64,000 nt of DNA from Liriodendron chinense (lineage: Eukaryota; Streptophyta; Magnoliopsida; Magnoliales; Magnoliaceae): assembly GCA_003013855.2 (NCBI GenBank), contig ML058387.1, positions 3,596,001 to 3,660,000 on the forward strand, in the 5' to 3' direction. Both the position numbers and the translations under genes were made by a program. Shown here piece by piece: positions 54,509 to 63,410 of the stretch. The notes under the pieces are model-generated. The model worked only from the letters and a program-made list of their open reading frames with translations, had not been told where the DNA came from and made no database searches. Within the stretch, counting starts at the first letter, position 1. Each line of letters starts with the position of its first letter.

Positions 54509-55020
54509 TTTGCAATATTGATCGTCCTCCGGAGGTGGTGGAGGTCATGCCATTAATAATCTTCTATAATGCGTTTATGTATTTAGTGGAATCATTTGGC
54601 GAGTTGTTACATATTGTTAGATATGTTAAAGTCAAAGATGAAGATGAAGATGAAGATGAAGATGGTTGGATATATTATATAGTTAGATTTGAAGTTTTTA
54701 AGTTGGACATAAGTAGGGGGGAGAGGGTTGAGGTGAAAACCATTGGTGACTGTATGCTGTTCTTAGGCCAAAACCACTCATTATCTCTATCTGCTTGCGA
54801 TTTTCCTGGCTTCAAAAGGAATTGTATTTACTTTACCGATGACCTAACGACGTGGCATAGGGCTGGTGTACGAGGGGGTCATGATTTAGGCTTGTTCAAC
54901 TTGGAGGATAATAGCATCACATCGTTGCCATACCGTTCAAGCAATGATTTGGGATTGATTTGGCCTCTGCCCATATGGTTGCACACATCTTATCGTTGTA
55001 ATGAGTCGTTGGAAGAATAA
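54509..55020 (+). pseudogene. F-box / DUF295 protein, 3' part after the copia insertion
   Basis: Downstream of the LTR the DUF295 beta-propeller domain resumes: CNIDRPPEVVEVMPLI, ESFGELLHIVRYVKVKD, an acidic (DE)n stretch coded by GATGAA repeats (54632-54660), then YIVRFEVFKLDISRGERVEV, GDCMLFLGQNHSLSLSACDF and NCIYFTDDLTTWHRAGVRGG, ending TAA at 55018-55020. These are the family's C-terminal blades (VFKLD, LFLGxNxSxSxxA, NCIYFTDD). Together with 46198-46883 it makes a full-length DUF295 protein of about 390 residues without the 7.6-kb element, apart from the TAG at 46660 and a one-base frame difference at the join. Confidence 0.85.
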
Positions 55021-55023
55021 CTT

Positions 55024-55147
55024 CATTTAATGTTTTTCGATGTTTACTTCTTATTTGTGAATTGAGGACTGCTTGCATTCAACTGCATTTAATGTTTTTC
55101 GATGTTTACTTCTTATTTGTGAATTGAGGACTGCTTGCATTCAATAA
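55024..55147. repeat. 62-bp exact tandem duplication
   Basis: 'catttaatgtttttcgatg ... gcttgcattcaa' occurs at 55024-55085 and 55086-55147 with almost no change, in the probable 3' UTR of the F-box gene. A recent slip or duplication. Confidence 0.9.
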
Positions 55148-56590
55148 GAGATTGAAGAAAACTTGAAGTTTGCCATAATGTCTGTGTATTTAGAAATTTA
55201 GATTTTCATTTTCTTACTAGGTTTTATGAAGTTAACATATAAGAGTTTGTTTGACTCCACTCTGAAGTTAGCTTGCCTTGCTTTATATTGATCACCAAGG
55301 AGGCCAGTGTAATATTCACTTCAAGTGTGCCCCATGACAGAACAATTAGGATGAAGACACTGACAATTAAAAAGCTTCCAAATTGTGTGTGGGGCTAACC
55401 ATGTTTTTTTTTTTTTTTTTTTTGTGCGCGCGTGTGGGGCCTACCCCCTTTTTTTTATTATGTGCCGTCAGTAGATGCTCTCAGCTCAGATGAATGGATA
55501 GCCTAAAAATCAGGTCATTCCAGAAAGGGGCATATATTATTTGTGGTGGTTTCCATGTGGATGTAGAATGGAAGTAATAGAGGCTTAACAAAAAATCAGG
55601 AGGAGATCAACAACACACAGAAGATGACCCCATGTTTATGTGATATCCACCTGACTACCAGGTGCATGACCCCATTCTAGGCTCATGGCTGAAAAATTAG
55701 CCCAAACCATGATTCAGGTGGACCACATGATTGGAAACATAGTACTGCACAACGCTCATTCTCCAAAATAGTTTTACTTGGTGTGGCTGACATTAATCAT
55801 GGATAGGTCTGATTTTGTGCCCTAGGCTTTTTTTTTTTTTTTTTTTGTTAGTCATGCAACGCACCCACCCTGTTAGCTGTACAACCCACTTACTGGTGGG
55901 GTTAGTGTCTCATTAGCATTTCAAACCTGTGGCCTGCTGTTGAAACGCCTAGGCGTCTTCCAGCTGGGCTAGTAGGCGAGACGCAGTGTCCGAGGCTTAA
56001 ATTTTGGTGTGTCATCCAATAGGTGAAGTGGATTTCATATAATGATCATGTGGGCCTCGTAAAAATTAAGAGTTGACATCTCTGTCCAAATGGTTTCCTT
56101 GCTCTGCCCGTCCACTGAATCAAAAGTTAGCCTGATTTTCTGGCCTTGGGCTTATTTGGGATTACACTTACATTGTAGGGTGAAAACACAAATAACATCT
56201 TAATGCAAAACCTTCTGGCCCTAGGAAGTTCTCCATGATAAGCTTTCAATTCCCACTGTTTCCTGCAGTGTGGTCCACTTGAGTTTTATACAATCGGCTA
56301 CCTGCCTTTTGAGATATGAACCGAAAACCATGACAGCCCACCGTAATTGACTATTGTTTTCAGTGACTTACACCTTCGCATGGTCTGCCAAAATGACAGT
56401 CATGCCCCTAAGGGCCTGTTTGGATACTTTTCAATAAGTAAATTTTTTAACTAACATAATTTAATAAATTACTTTTTAACTTAGTTTGGTAAGTATCATC
56501 ATAAAAGTAACTTATGTGATGAAAGTCACCTTTGTACATATTTTTCTTTTCAACTTTCAACATCTCTCTCCATATCAAAGGAGACCCGTG
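55148..56590. other. Gene-free stretch with MITE pieces
   Basis: T-runs at 55406-55423 and 55829-55846. 56215-56300 matches the family B wording ('aaccttctggccctaggaagttc', 'tcccactgtttcctg..tggtccacttga'). 'gggcctgtttggatac' at 56412-56427 is a common plant hAT-MITE terminus, but no matching right end was found. Confidence 0.45.
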
Positions 56591-57095
56591 GGCAGACTGC
56601 ATTAAAGGTGGGGCCCTCCAATGGACAACCCACATTAAAGGTGGGCCCTATGGATGACCCATATCAAGGTGAGCCCACATAATGGATTCTCTGCGTCAAA
56701 GGAAGCCCCTAACAATGAATGACCCACATTCAAAGTGAGCCGGGGATGATGGGCAACCCACATTAAAGGTGGGGCCCACATGATGGATGGTTCAATATCA
56801 AAGATGAGCTCCACATAAGGGGTGGTGGATGTTGAAGGTGGCTCCGCATGATGGACAATAACATTGAAGGTGGACCTCACATCGTGGATGACCCATATCA
56901 AGGTGGGCCCCACATAATGGACAATCCACATCAAAGGTCGACCCTTAATGATGAATGGCCCACATCCAAATTGGGCCCAGCATGATGGATGGCCCACATC
57001 AAAGGTGGGCTCCACATGATCAACGGTTCACATCAAGGTGGGCTCCACATGATGGGTGATGGATATTAAAGGTGGGCCCCACATGATGGGCAATT
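56591..57095. repeat. Minisatellite, unit about 35-45 bp
   Basis: About a dozen diverged units of the type 'gatggatggcccacatcaaa ggtgggccccacat' run head to tail. ORFs read Trp/Pro/His-rich on the minus strand, as the unit happens to lack stops there. It abuts the truncated gypsy RT at 57.1 kb. Confidence 0.85.
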
Positions 57096-57099
57096 TAGT

Positions 57100-57420
57100 A
57101 AGGGCAAGCTTTATTGAGGTCTGTGTAATCCACGCAGACTCTCCACTAGCCATTGGTTTTCTTGATGAGAACTACAATGGTGAGCCAATATGGATAGTTC
57201 ACTTCCTCGAAGAAGCCAGCTTAGAGAAGTTTCCTGATCTCTTCCCCCTTATGGCCATATATCGCTTTGCGTCGATGGCTCATCGTTTTTGTCAAACAAG
57301 CTTGTGATTGGGGTCAAAATTTAGCTTATGGACCATGACACTAGGATTTATGCCATGCATATCTTGATGGTTCCAAGCGAATATGTTGGCATGTTCACGC
57401 AACAGGCCGATCATTTGTGT
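57100..57420 (-). pseudogene. Ty3/gypsy reverse transcriptase N-terminus, truncated
   Basis: Minus strand: KGEEIRKLL then AGFFEEVNYPYWLT, VVLIKKTNG and WRVCVDYTDLNKACP, the opening of plant gypsy RT (PYWLxxxVxVxKxNGxWRxCVDxxDLNKACP). In-frame stops occur. At about 57105 the RT ends and the minisatellite begins, so the palm domain with YxDD is lost. Confidence 0.8.
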
Positions 57421-58060
57421 TTAGAGTTGGGGCTCGAGCAGTGAGCCAATTTGAACTGTCCTCCCTAGATCCTCATCGAAGAGTTGTACAGGTACTAGGT
57501 CCTCGGTTGGAGAACCCCTCTCTGAGCTTTCTTCTCTGGTATCTAGAATTGTGATTTGCATGACATTAGGATCTGGTGTCTTACCTTGGAGGGTGATCTT
57601 GTAGAATTTTTTAGCTTCCCTCTGATCACCCTTGACATGTTCGACCCCGTTGGTGGTCAGGAATTTCAAGGTGAGGTGATATATCGAGAAGACAGCTCGT
57701 ATTTTGTCCAAAAATGGTCATCCAATAATGACATTGTAGACGAATGGGGTGTCTACTACTAGAAAGTTGATTATTTGCATGACTTGATAGGAGGCCTCCC
57801 CAGCAATCACTAATAAGCGATCCTTCCTTCTGATATCACTATTTCTCCAGTGAACTTGATTAAAGGCGTTCGAACCGATGAAAGTCGGGACCTTTTGATC
57901 CCCATCTTTTAAAAGGCTTGGAAGATACAAAATGTCAATCAAACTTCCAGTGTCGACCAGTATTTTGCATGTGGTGAGATTGGTTATGGTTAGCTGATGA
58001 CCATCGCATCATCGTGCAGGTGGAGCTACTTAGGATCTTCTTCAGTGAACATGATAGGGC
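57421..58060 (-). pseudogene. Ty3/gypsy protease and linker
   Basis: Minus strand, 57942-57718: SLIDILYLPSLLK-type sequence follows the protease Asp region, ending DTPFVYNVIIG. 57711-57421 continues DKIRAVFSIYHLTLKFLTTN and GDQREAKKFY. The order matches plant gypsy polyproteins (YNxIxGRPxLxxxxAxxSxYHLxxKFPT). Frame changes at about 57715 and 57420. Confidence 0.75.
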
Positions 58061-59480
58061 ATGATTTCACCCTGGGCTCTTTTGAGGGTTGGTGCGTGAG
58101 GTTGACCTAGCATACCTTGTTGCCTTCTTTAATATGACAATCATGGGCCTTTCGGGCATTGTTCGAGTCACCACCACTGGAGGGTCATTTGAAGATGGTT
58201 CAAATCTCTCCAATCGACTCATTGTTGATGCGGGTTTGTTGTTCGCCTTGAGGGAGAGGGTCATCGGCTCGACGCCCGTCAACGTACTCCTATAGAAACC
58301 CTTTCTGAATCATGGCTTCAATATGTCGCTTCAAATCATAGCAATCTGATGTGTTGTGGCCGTGGTCCTTATGGAAGAGGCAATATTTGGATTTGCTCCT
58401 CTTCTCTGGATTGGACCTCAGCTTGCTTGGGTTTTTCAGGTAGCTCCTCTTTAATCTCCATGAAAACTTGTTCCACAGAGGTTCTAAGAGGCGTGTACCT
58501 TTGAAACCTGGAGACAGGGGCTTTGAGTGGTCATGAGGAACCACCCTTGTCCTTGTCTTTTCTTCATTTTGGATCGAAGTTGGTTTCTTCTTTCGAATCC
58601 TTCTACTTCTTGTTCTTGGTTGAACCGTTATCACCGTGGTGTGCATTATTAAGGTCCTCGGCATTGGAGTACTTTTATGCTCTCTCATGCAGTTTTAATA
58701 AGGTCTTCGGCAAAGTTTTTTGAGTGAGTGGAGGAGTTTCCCTAGTCTAAGTCTAATCATGAAGGTCGTGAGTTCTATCTTGTTGGAGCAGTCTTCAACT
58801 TGAAGAGCCTCCCTATTGAATTGTGTGATACAGTCTCACAGGGATTTATCGTCTTTCTGCTTCAGAGTTAGCAGATGAGTAGTCTTTTTTCGTGTTCCTT
58901 TACTACCGATGAATTGTGTAGTAAAGGCTCTGCTTAACTGGTCATAAGAGGAGATGGACTTCGGCTGCAATCCTCAGAACCACGTGCGTGCACCACCAGT
59001 AAGTGATAGGGGAAAGGCTTTGCATGTGATAGGTCCTGTGGCGCCATGCAACTCCATCAATGTCCTGAATGTTTCTAGGTGCTCGGTTAAGTTGCCTTCA
59101 CCTAAGTAAAGTTTGAAATTAAGCATCTTGAAGCGAGGTGGCAGTCGTTATGCTAGAATGTCCTCAGTGAACGGTGGCTCAATTTCTTGGAGGAAGGCCT
59201 TAATAGAGTTCGGAGCCTTAGACTCATATTTGAGCTTCATGTCGTTAAGCTGATCTTGGAGTTCCCTGAGCTGAGCCTCCAAGTGAGAGGAGCTCTCTGT
59301 GGATTGTTCGGTTGCTTTGCCATTCTGAGTTCGATGTTTCTCTTCTAAGGTATGTTGTAGATCTGATGCGTCGAGGTGGGGGGCCGATCGTGCTCAGTCG
59401 AGGTTGGCCTCACTAGCGCGATCATTGTCGTCTTTAGGCCCATCCTTGGTAACTTGTTCTTGACGCATTTAAGATTGTTG
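58061..59480 (-). pseudogene. Ty3/gypsy gag with zinc knuckle
   Basis: Minus strand: the capsid part near 59150-58900 reads LPPRFKMLNFKLYLGEGNLT, EHLETFRTLMELHGATG and CKAFPLSLTGGARTWF followed by TGA (Arg codon CGA to TGA is likely). The nucleocapsid part at 58420-58300 has YCLFHKDHGHNTSDCYDLKR, the one-knuckle gag of this group. Several stops separate the parts. The gag and pol pieces run 59.5 to 57.1 kb, one decayed element with its LTR not identified. Confidence 0.8.
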
Positions 59481-60655
59481 GTCTCCCGAATTGCATTTTG
59501 AGGCGGCCCCTCGAGAGTTGGTAGATTGGGATGTTATTCTACTTTCAAAGAAAGCGGTCATCCAATCCAACTACTCATACCGTTCTTCAAGGATGGTGAG
59601 ATGAGATTTTTTATTCTGGGACCTTCACTAACTAGATGTCACAAAAGATTGCTGGGAGCTTGGTCCAAACTCTTGCTACGTCTGCTCCCCCATAATGGGG
59701 TCGTGTTAGGAAATTTTAACAGCCATCACCTTCTTTTTTGTTCTAGCCATATTAGCACTGGATTGGGCTTTGTTTGTTAAAGCTTAAGTAATGAGAACAC
59801 GAATTGTGTCGTTTCCCACAAACGAAGCCAGTTGTCGCTGAAATATGAAGAATGGATCTTGGTGGTTGAGATTAGCCATGTGACCTTCAATCCACACGTA
59901 GCAACTCCTTCCGCCCGTTGAACCTGTAAAGAGAAAAAGAAGAGGCATGGGGGAGGTGCCGTTGGGCAACGGGAGACTCTGATGCCTAAGTCAGTCTGGG
60001 CATTAGAGGAGTAAAGGTTTAAAGGCTAAGATTTTTCATACCTCTAGGATCCTGCCAAGATACACTCGAAGAGTCCCTATTTTAGTAAGATTCTGCCTTC
60101 CATTTGCATCAAGGTGGTGGAGTAAGAATAGAAGGGAGGGATCCAGATCCAGACGGGATCTTCGGATCTCTATAGATAAAACCACCCTTGTGGTCGGCTA
60201 TAGCGGGTGCCTTGAGGATGTGATTGGCAGACTCCCAGATAATTCAAGGTCTATGGGGAGAATCCTCAAGAATGGGTGCCCCTTGGGCTGAGGCCGACTG
60301 ATGTCCCCTGGTCATCATTCATCTTCTGAGGACCAAGTTTTATCTTTAGATGATGCGTGGGCTGTGGGACGAGCCACTTGAAGTGGGATTCCTTGTATCC
60401 TTTGGGCCATGGCCCAGCTCGAAATATCCCCATAACAAGAATAATGGTATATATCACATGAGAGGCGGACCAAGCCTATAATCAACAAATGTAGGACACA
60501 CCTAATCATGAAGGCTAATTTAAATATCTACTTCCACACATCATCAGGAAACAATTATGTTCGTACTTATAAACTCAAGCATATAAAAAAAATCTCTATA
60601 TAATTTAATAATTTAATGAATAAAATATGTACAGTTGTCAATAAAATAATTCAAG
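59481..60655. other. Gene-free stretch, perhaps gypsy leader/LTR
   Basis: No coding domain recognised. Its place just 5' of the minus-strand gag suggests leader or LTR, but I cannot define ends. Confidence 0.35.
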
Positions 60656-60826
60656 GAAGATGAAAGGCTCAAGTGGATCACACCACCACAGGAAGCAATG
60701 GTAATCGGATGCCTATTGTTGAAAACTACTTTGGGGCCATAGAAGTTTTGGATCAATCTAATATTTATTTATGTTTTCCCTTCATCCAGGTCTATGTGTG
60801 ACCTCATGAACAGGTTGGATGGAAAA
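60656..60826. mobile_element. Foldback MITE (family B), left part, split by a LINE
   Basis: 'ggctcaagtggatcacacc', 'ttcccttcatccaggtctatg' and 'tgacctcatgaacaggttgg' match the middle of the 42-kb element. The match breaks at 60826 and continues at 61993 ('taaacatcatggtgggcc'). Confidence 0.7.
60813..60826. repeat. 14-bp target-site duplication, left copy
   Basis: GGTTGGATGGAAAA, repeated exactly at 61979-61992 on the other side of the LINE. Confidence 0.9.
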
Positions 60827-61978
60827 AGAATCCAAGTAACCCACCCTTCTCAACTGGATCAGTGATTTAAATTCCACGAGGAAAGTCTAAATCACCTCTT
60901 TTGCCAAAGCAGAGTGGCGTCTAAGGTCTGGAAATTCTTCTCCCAGCTTTTTGATGTCCCCCTCATCCAGAATCAGTCTGTTCCTCAAAGATTGAAGCAA
61001 TGGTTCTCCATAGCTAGCAGATCCTCCAGATTTCTTCTCCTCTGTGGTGTTACTCCAAACTTCATTATGTGGGAGATTTGGCTGAGCCGCAATGCGGCTA
61101 GATTTGATGGTCATAGAATGCAAGCTCTCAGTATCATTTCGAAAGTTAACATCTGACTAAAGGATATAGGTGACAACCTCTCGAGTGGGGATAGGGAGTC
61201 GCTTCTCGAACTCTCCACTCTTCAAGCGATTGGGCTGCAGAAATTTTCAGCTACTAAAACTGAGCGATGCAGAGTTGTTAGATGGTGCAAGCCTAATGAG
61301 GGTAGGCTGAAATTGAATGTGGACGGCTCGTCCAGAGGAAACCCAGGCATGGGAGGAGGTGGTGGTTTCTATAGAGACCACTATGGCCGTATCATCTTTG
61401 CCTTTCACAACCACTATGGCCATGTCTCTAATACAGTGGCGGAAGCCCAAGCCATGTTGGATGGTCTTAACATATGCGAAACAATGGGATTATCAGATAT
61501 AGAAGTGGAATCAGATTCGAAGATTCTTGTGGATGCTATCTCCGAGCTTTCTGCCCATTGCCCTTGGCCCATTTGGTACCGAGTTAAGCTCATCAGAAAA
61601 AAGCGGTTGTCCCTTAATCTCTCTTTCTCTCATATACTTCGGGAAGGGAATGAAGTTGCTGATGGCCTCGCTAAGTTGGGTAGTAGTGGAGCACCTAACA
61701 GCATTTTCAAAAGGCGCAGTGAATTGCCGAGATTATCTAGAGGTGCCGTGTCCCTTGATATTGCAAATGTTGGAGTCCTCCGAACTTCATTGAAGTTTAG
61801 AAAAGGAGAGGGTTGATCCTCTATTGGGATAGTTGCTTTTCCTCCTTTCCTCTCTTCTATTAAGTGGCTCTGTCTCTGTTTTATGATAGGTGGGGTCCCA
61901 TCCTTTTTGTACGGCTCCACCCGAAAGCATCTGTACTCCTTTCTTCATGTTATATGATATATTTGTTAAAAAAAAAAA
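60827..61978 (+). mobile_element. 5'-truncated LINE (3' end of ORF2, 3' UTR, poly(A))
   Basis: 1,152 bp between exact 14-bp target-site duplications, ending in A11 (61968-61978). The coding part has the zf-RVT-like region (FCQSRVASKVWKFFSQLF) and an RNase H domain. 5' truncation plus poly(A) plus long target duplication is the classic result of target-primed reverse transcription. Confidence 0.9.
60890..61816 (+). pseudogene. LINE ORF2 C-terminus with RNase H-like domain
   Basis: The sequence begins in the zf-RVT region (WKFFSQLFDVP, FIMWEIWLSRNAARFDGH). A stop at 61153 is followed by an open frame with the RVT_3 RNase H fold: LKLNVDGSSRGNPGMGGGGG, then AEAQAMLDGLNICETM (catalytic Glu), IEVESDSKILVDAI (Asp) and HILREGNEVADGLAKLG (Asp), ending TGA 61814-61816. 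The catalytic residues of RNase H are all present. No reverse transcriptase or endonuclease is left, so it is a dead 3' fragment. Confidence 0.85.
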
Positions 61979-62165
61979 GGTTGGATGGAAAATAAACATC
62001 ATGGTGGGCCTTAGGATGGTTTCAACAGTGGCTTCCTGTTGTGTGCTCCACTTGAGCCTTCCATCTGCCTCCTTTTTGGGCTCATACTCTAAAATGATCT
62101 TTCAAAATGGATGGACGGTGTGGATAAAATACATACATCACAGTCAGCCCCCATAGATCCCCTGA
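61979..62165. mobile_element. Foldback MITE (family B), right part
   Basis: Starts with the right copy of the 14-bp duplication and continues 'taaacatcatggtgggcc', 'gtgtgctccacttgagcc', 'aaaatggatggacggtgtgg' and 'aaaatacatacatcacag', the right half of the family B element interrupted at 60826. Confidence 0.75.
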
Positions 62166-62206
62166 TAGGACCACCCGCCTCTAGCTAAGTCCTGGCAGCG
62201 GTAGCA

Positions 62207-62298
62207 CCCAATCCACGTCTAGAGTTGGCCTAGTTGAATTATAGATATCAGTAGCAAATATTTATAATTCAACTAGGCCGACTCGGACGTGGATTGGG
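62207..62298. repeat. 40-bp inverted repeat with 9-base loop
   Basis: Arm 62207-62248 (CCCAATCCACGTC..GGCCTAGTTGAATTATA) and arm 62258-62298 (TATAATTCAACTAGGCC..GACGTGGATTGGG) pair with one bulged base and two or three mismatches. The repeat of 'aactaggccgact' just beyond (62300-62312) hints at a longer or duplicated structure. Confidence 0.8.
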
Positions 62299-62312
62299 CA
62301 ACTAGGCCGACT

Positions 62313-62753
62313 ATAAAAGAGAACGACACCCCCACCTTAGGGACAATGGTAGACTGAGTGAAGATAACCTCGTCTCAACACTGAGGTCTAGGTATTGAAT
62401 CCCAACGTGGGGGTGGGTAACATTGCAGGGTGACTAATAGTAGGATATGTACTAACCATTAGAAAAAATGCAAAAAAGAAAAAAAAAAAAAGAATCAAGA
62501 ACATATCACTTTCATATCTACACCATTAATTAAAGGAAACCTAACCAGTTAGTTGTAACCTCATATTTCAATTTTGCTATTTACAGTTACAATTACTGGA
62601 AAAAAAAACTTACCATCCAAAAACTAGACGTCATAAGAATTTTTCCCACTTATTTTTTCTTTTCTCCTTTAAATGCTGCACAAAAATTGCAGTTGGATCG
62701 TGTCATCCCTCACAAAAATTGTAGTTAGATCATGTCTTTGCTAGCCCATGCCA
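62313..62753. other. Gene-free stretch before the right-hand copia LTR
   Basis: 'cacaaaaattg(c/t)agtt(g/a)gatc' is tandemly duplicated at 62679-62700 and 62711-62733. A-run at 62479-62490. No gene. Confidence 0.5.
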
Positions 62754-63394
62754 TGTTGGAGAGCCTTCAAACTGTGCACTTGTTGCGTGCTTAGACTCGT
62801 GGGCGACCGGTTTGGCTGTTTGGACAAAGTGCACAGTAAGGTTGCTATATAGATTTCTCACGCCCTAGACCAGTCGGCCAACCGGTCTGTAAAGGGCTCC
62901 GACCGGTCAGCTGCAAGGCAACGTAGATGAGTTTGTGTATTTTTCCTTTGGACTGTTTTGTGCTAGGTCCGACCAGTCGGGCGATCGATCGACTGTGCTT
63001 TGTTGCACAACTACGTGGTAGTGCGTAAGAGGTTACTATTTTCGATTTTGTTGCCTATTTAAACGGGTTGTAATCGAGGTTAACAAGTATCCTAAGGTGT
63101 CCAAGGTTTCCTAATTGTATTAGGAAGATGGGAGAGTGATTTGTGAGAGAGAGAGCTTGGGTTTTCTCTGTTTTTCCTTACTTGTGGGCTATCAATCTCT
63201 ATAATCTTCTGTTCATCATAGTGGATCACTTTGTGCCGTGGTTTTTTACCAGTATGTTGAGGGGTTTTTCCACGTAAATTCAGATTCTCTTGTGGTGAAT
63301 GGTTGTATGTGGCTTGATTGCATTGTGTTTTCTCGTTTGATCTCGCACTACTCTGCGAGTTCGGTTTCTGCTTCCGCCGTTGGTTTTCCCAACA
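62754..63394 (+). repeat. Ty1/copia 5' LTR (641 bp)
   Basis: Starts TGTTGGAGAGCC and ends TTTTCCCAACA, inverted TGTTGG/CCAACA termini, directly followed by a primer-binding site. A TATTTAAA box lies at 63056-63063 with transcription likely starting about 30 bp later. Words GACCGGT/GACCAGTCGG recur five times at 62806-62990, a possible regulatory repeat. The partner LTR lies outside the window. Confidence 0.85.
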
Positions 63395-63410
63395 AGTGGT
63401 ATTAGAGATG
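63395..63410 (+). promoter_or_regulatory. Copia primer-binding site (tRNA-Met type)
   Basis: 'agtggtattagagatg' matches TGGTATCAGAG with one C to T change, directly behind the LTR end. Confidence 0.85.

Noticed and set aside
56447..57015. 126-codon minus ORF rich in Trp, Pro and His
   Set aside because: It is the minisatellite unit read in one frame that happens to lack stops.
60914..61156. Separate small gene at the left of the LINE
   Set aside because: Its sequence is the zf-RVT-like part of the LINE ORF2 C-terminus, so it belongs to the element.
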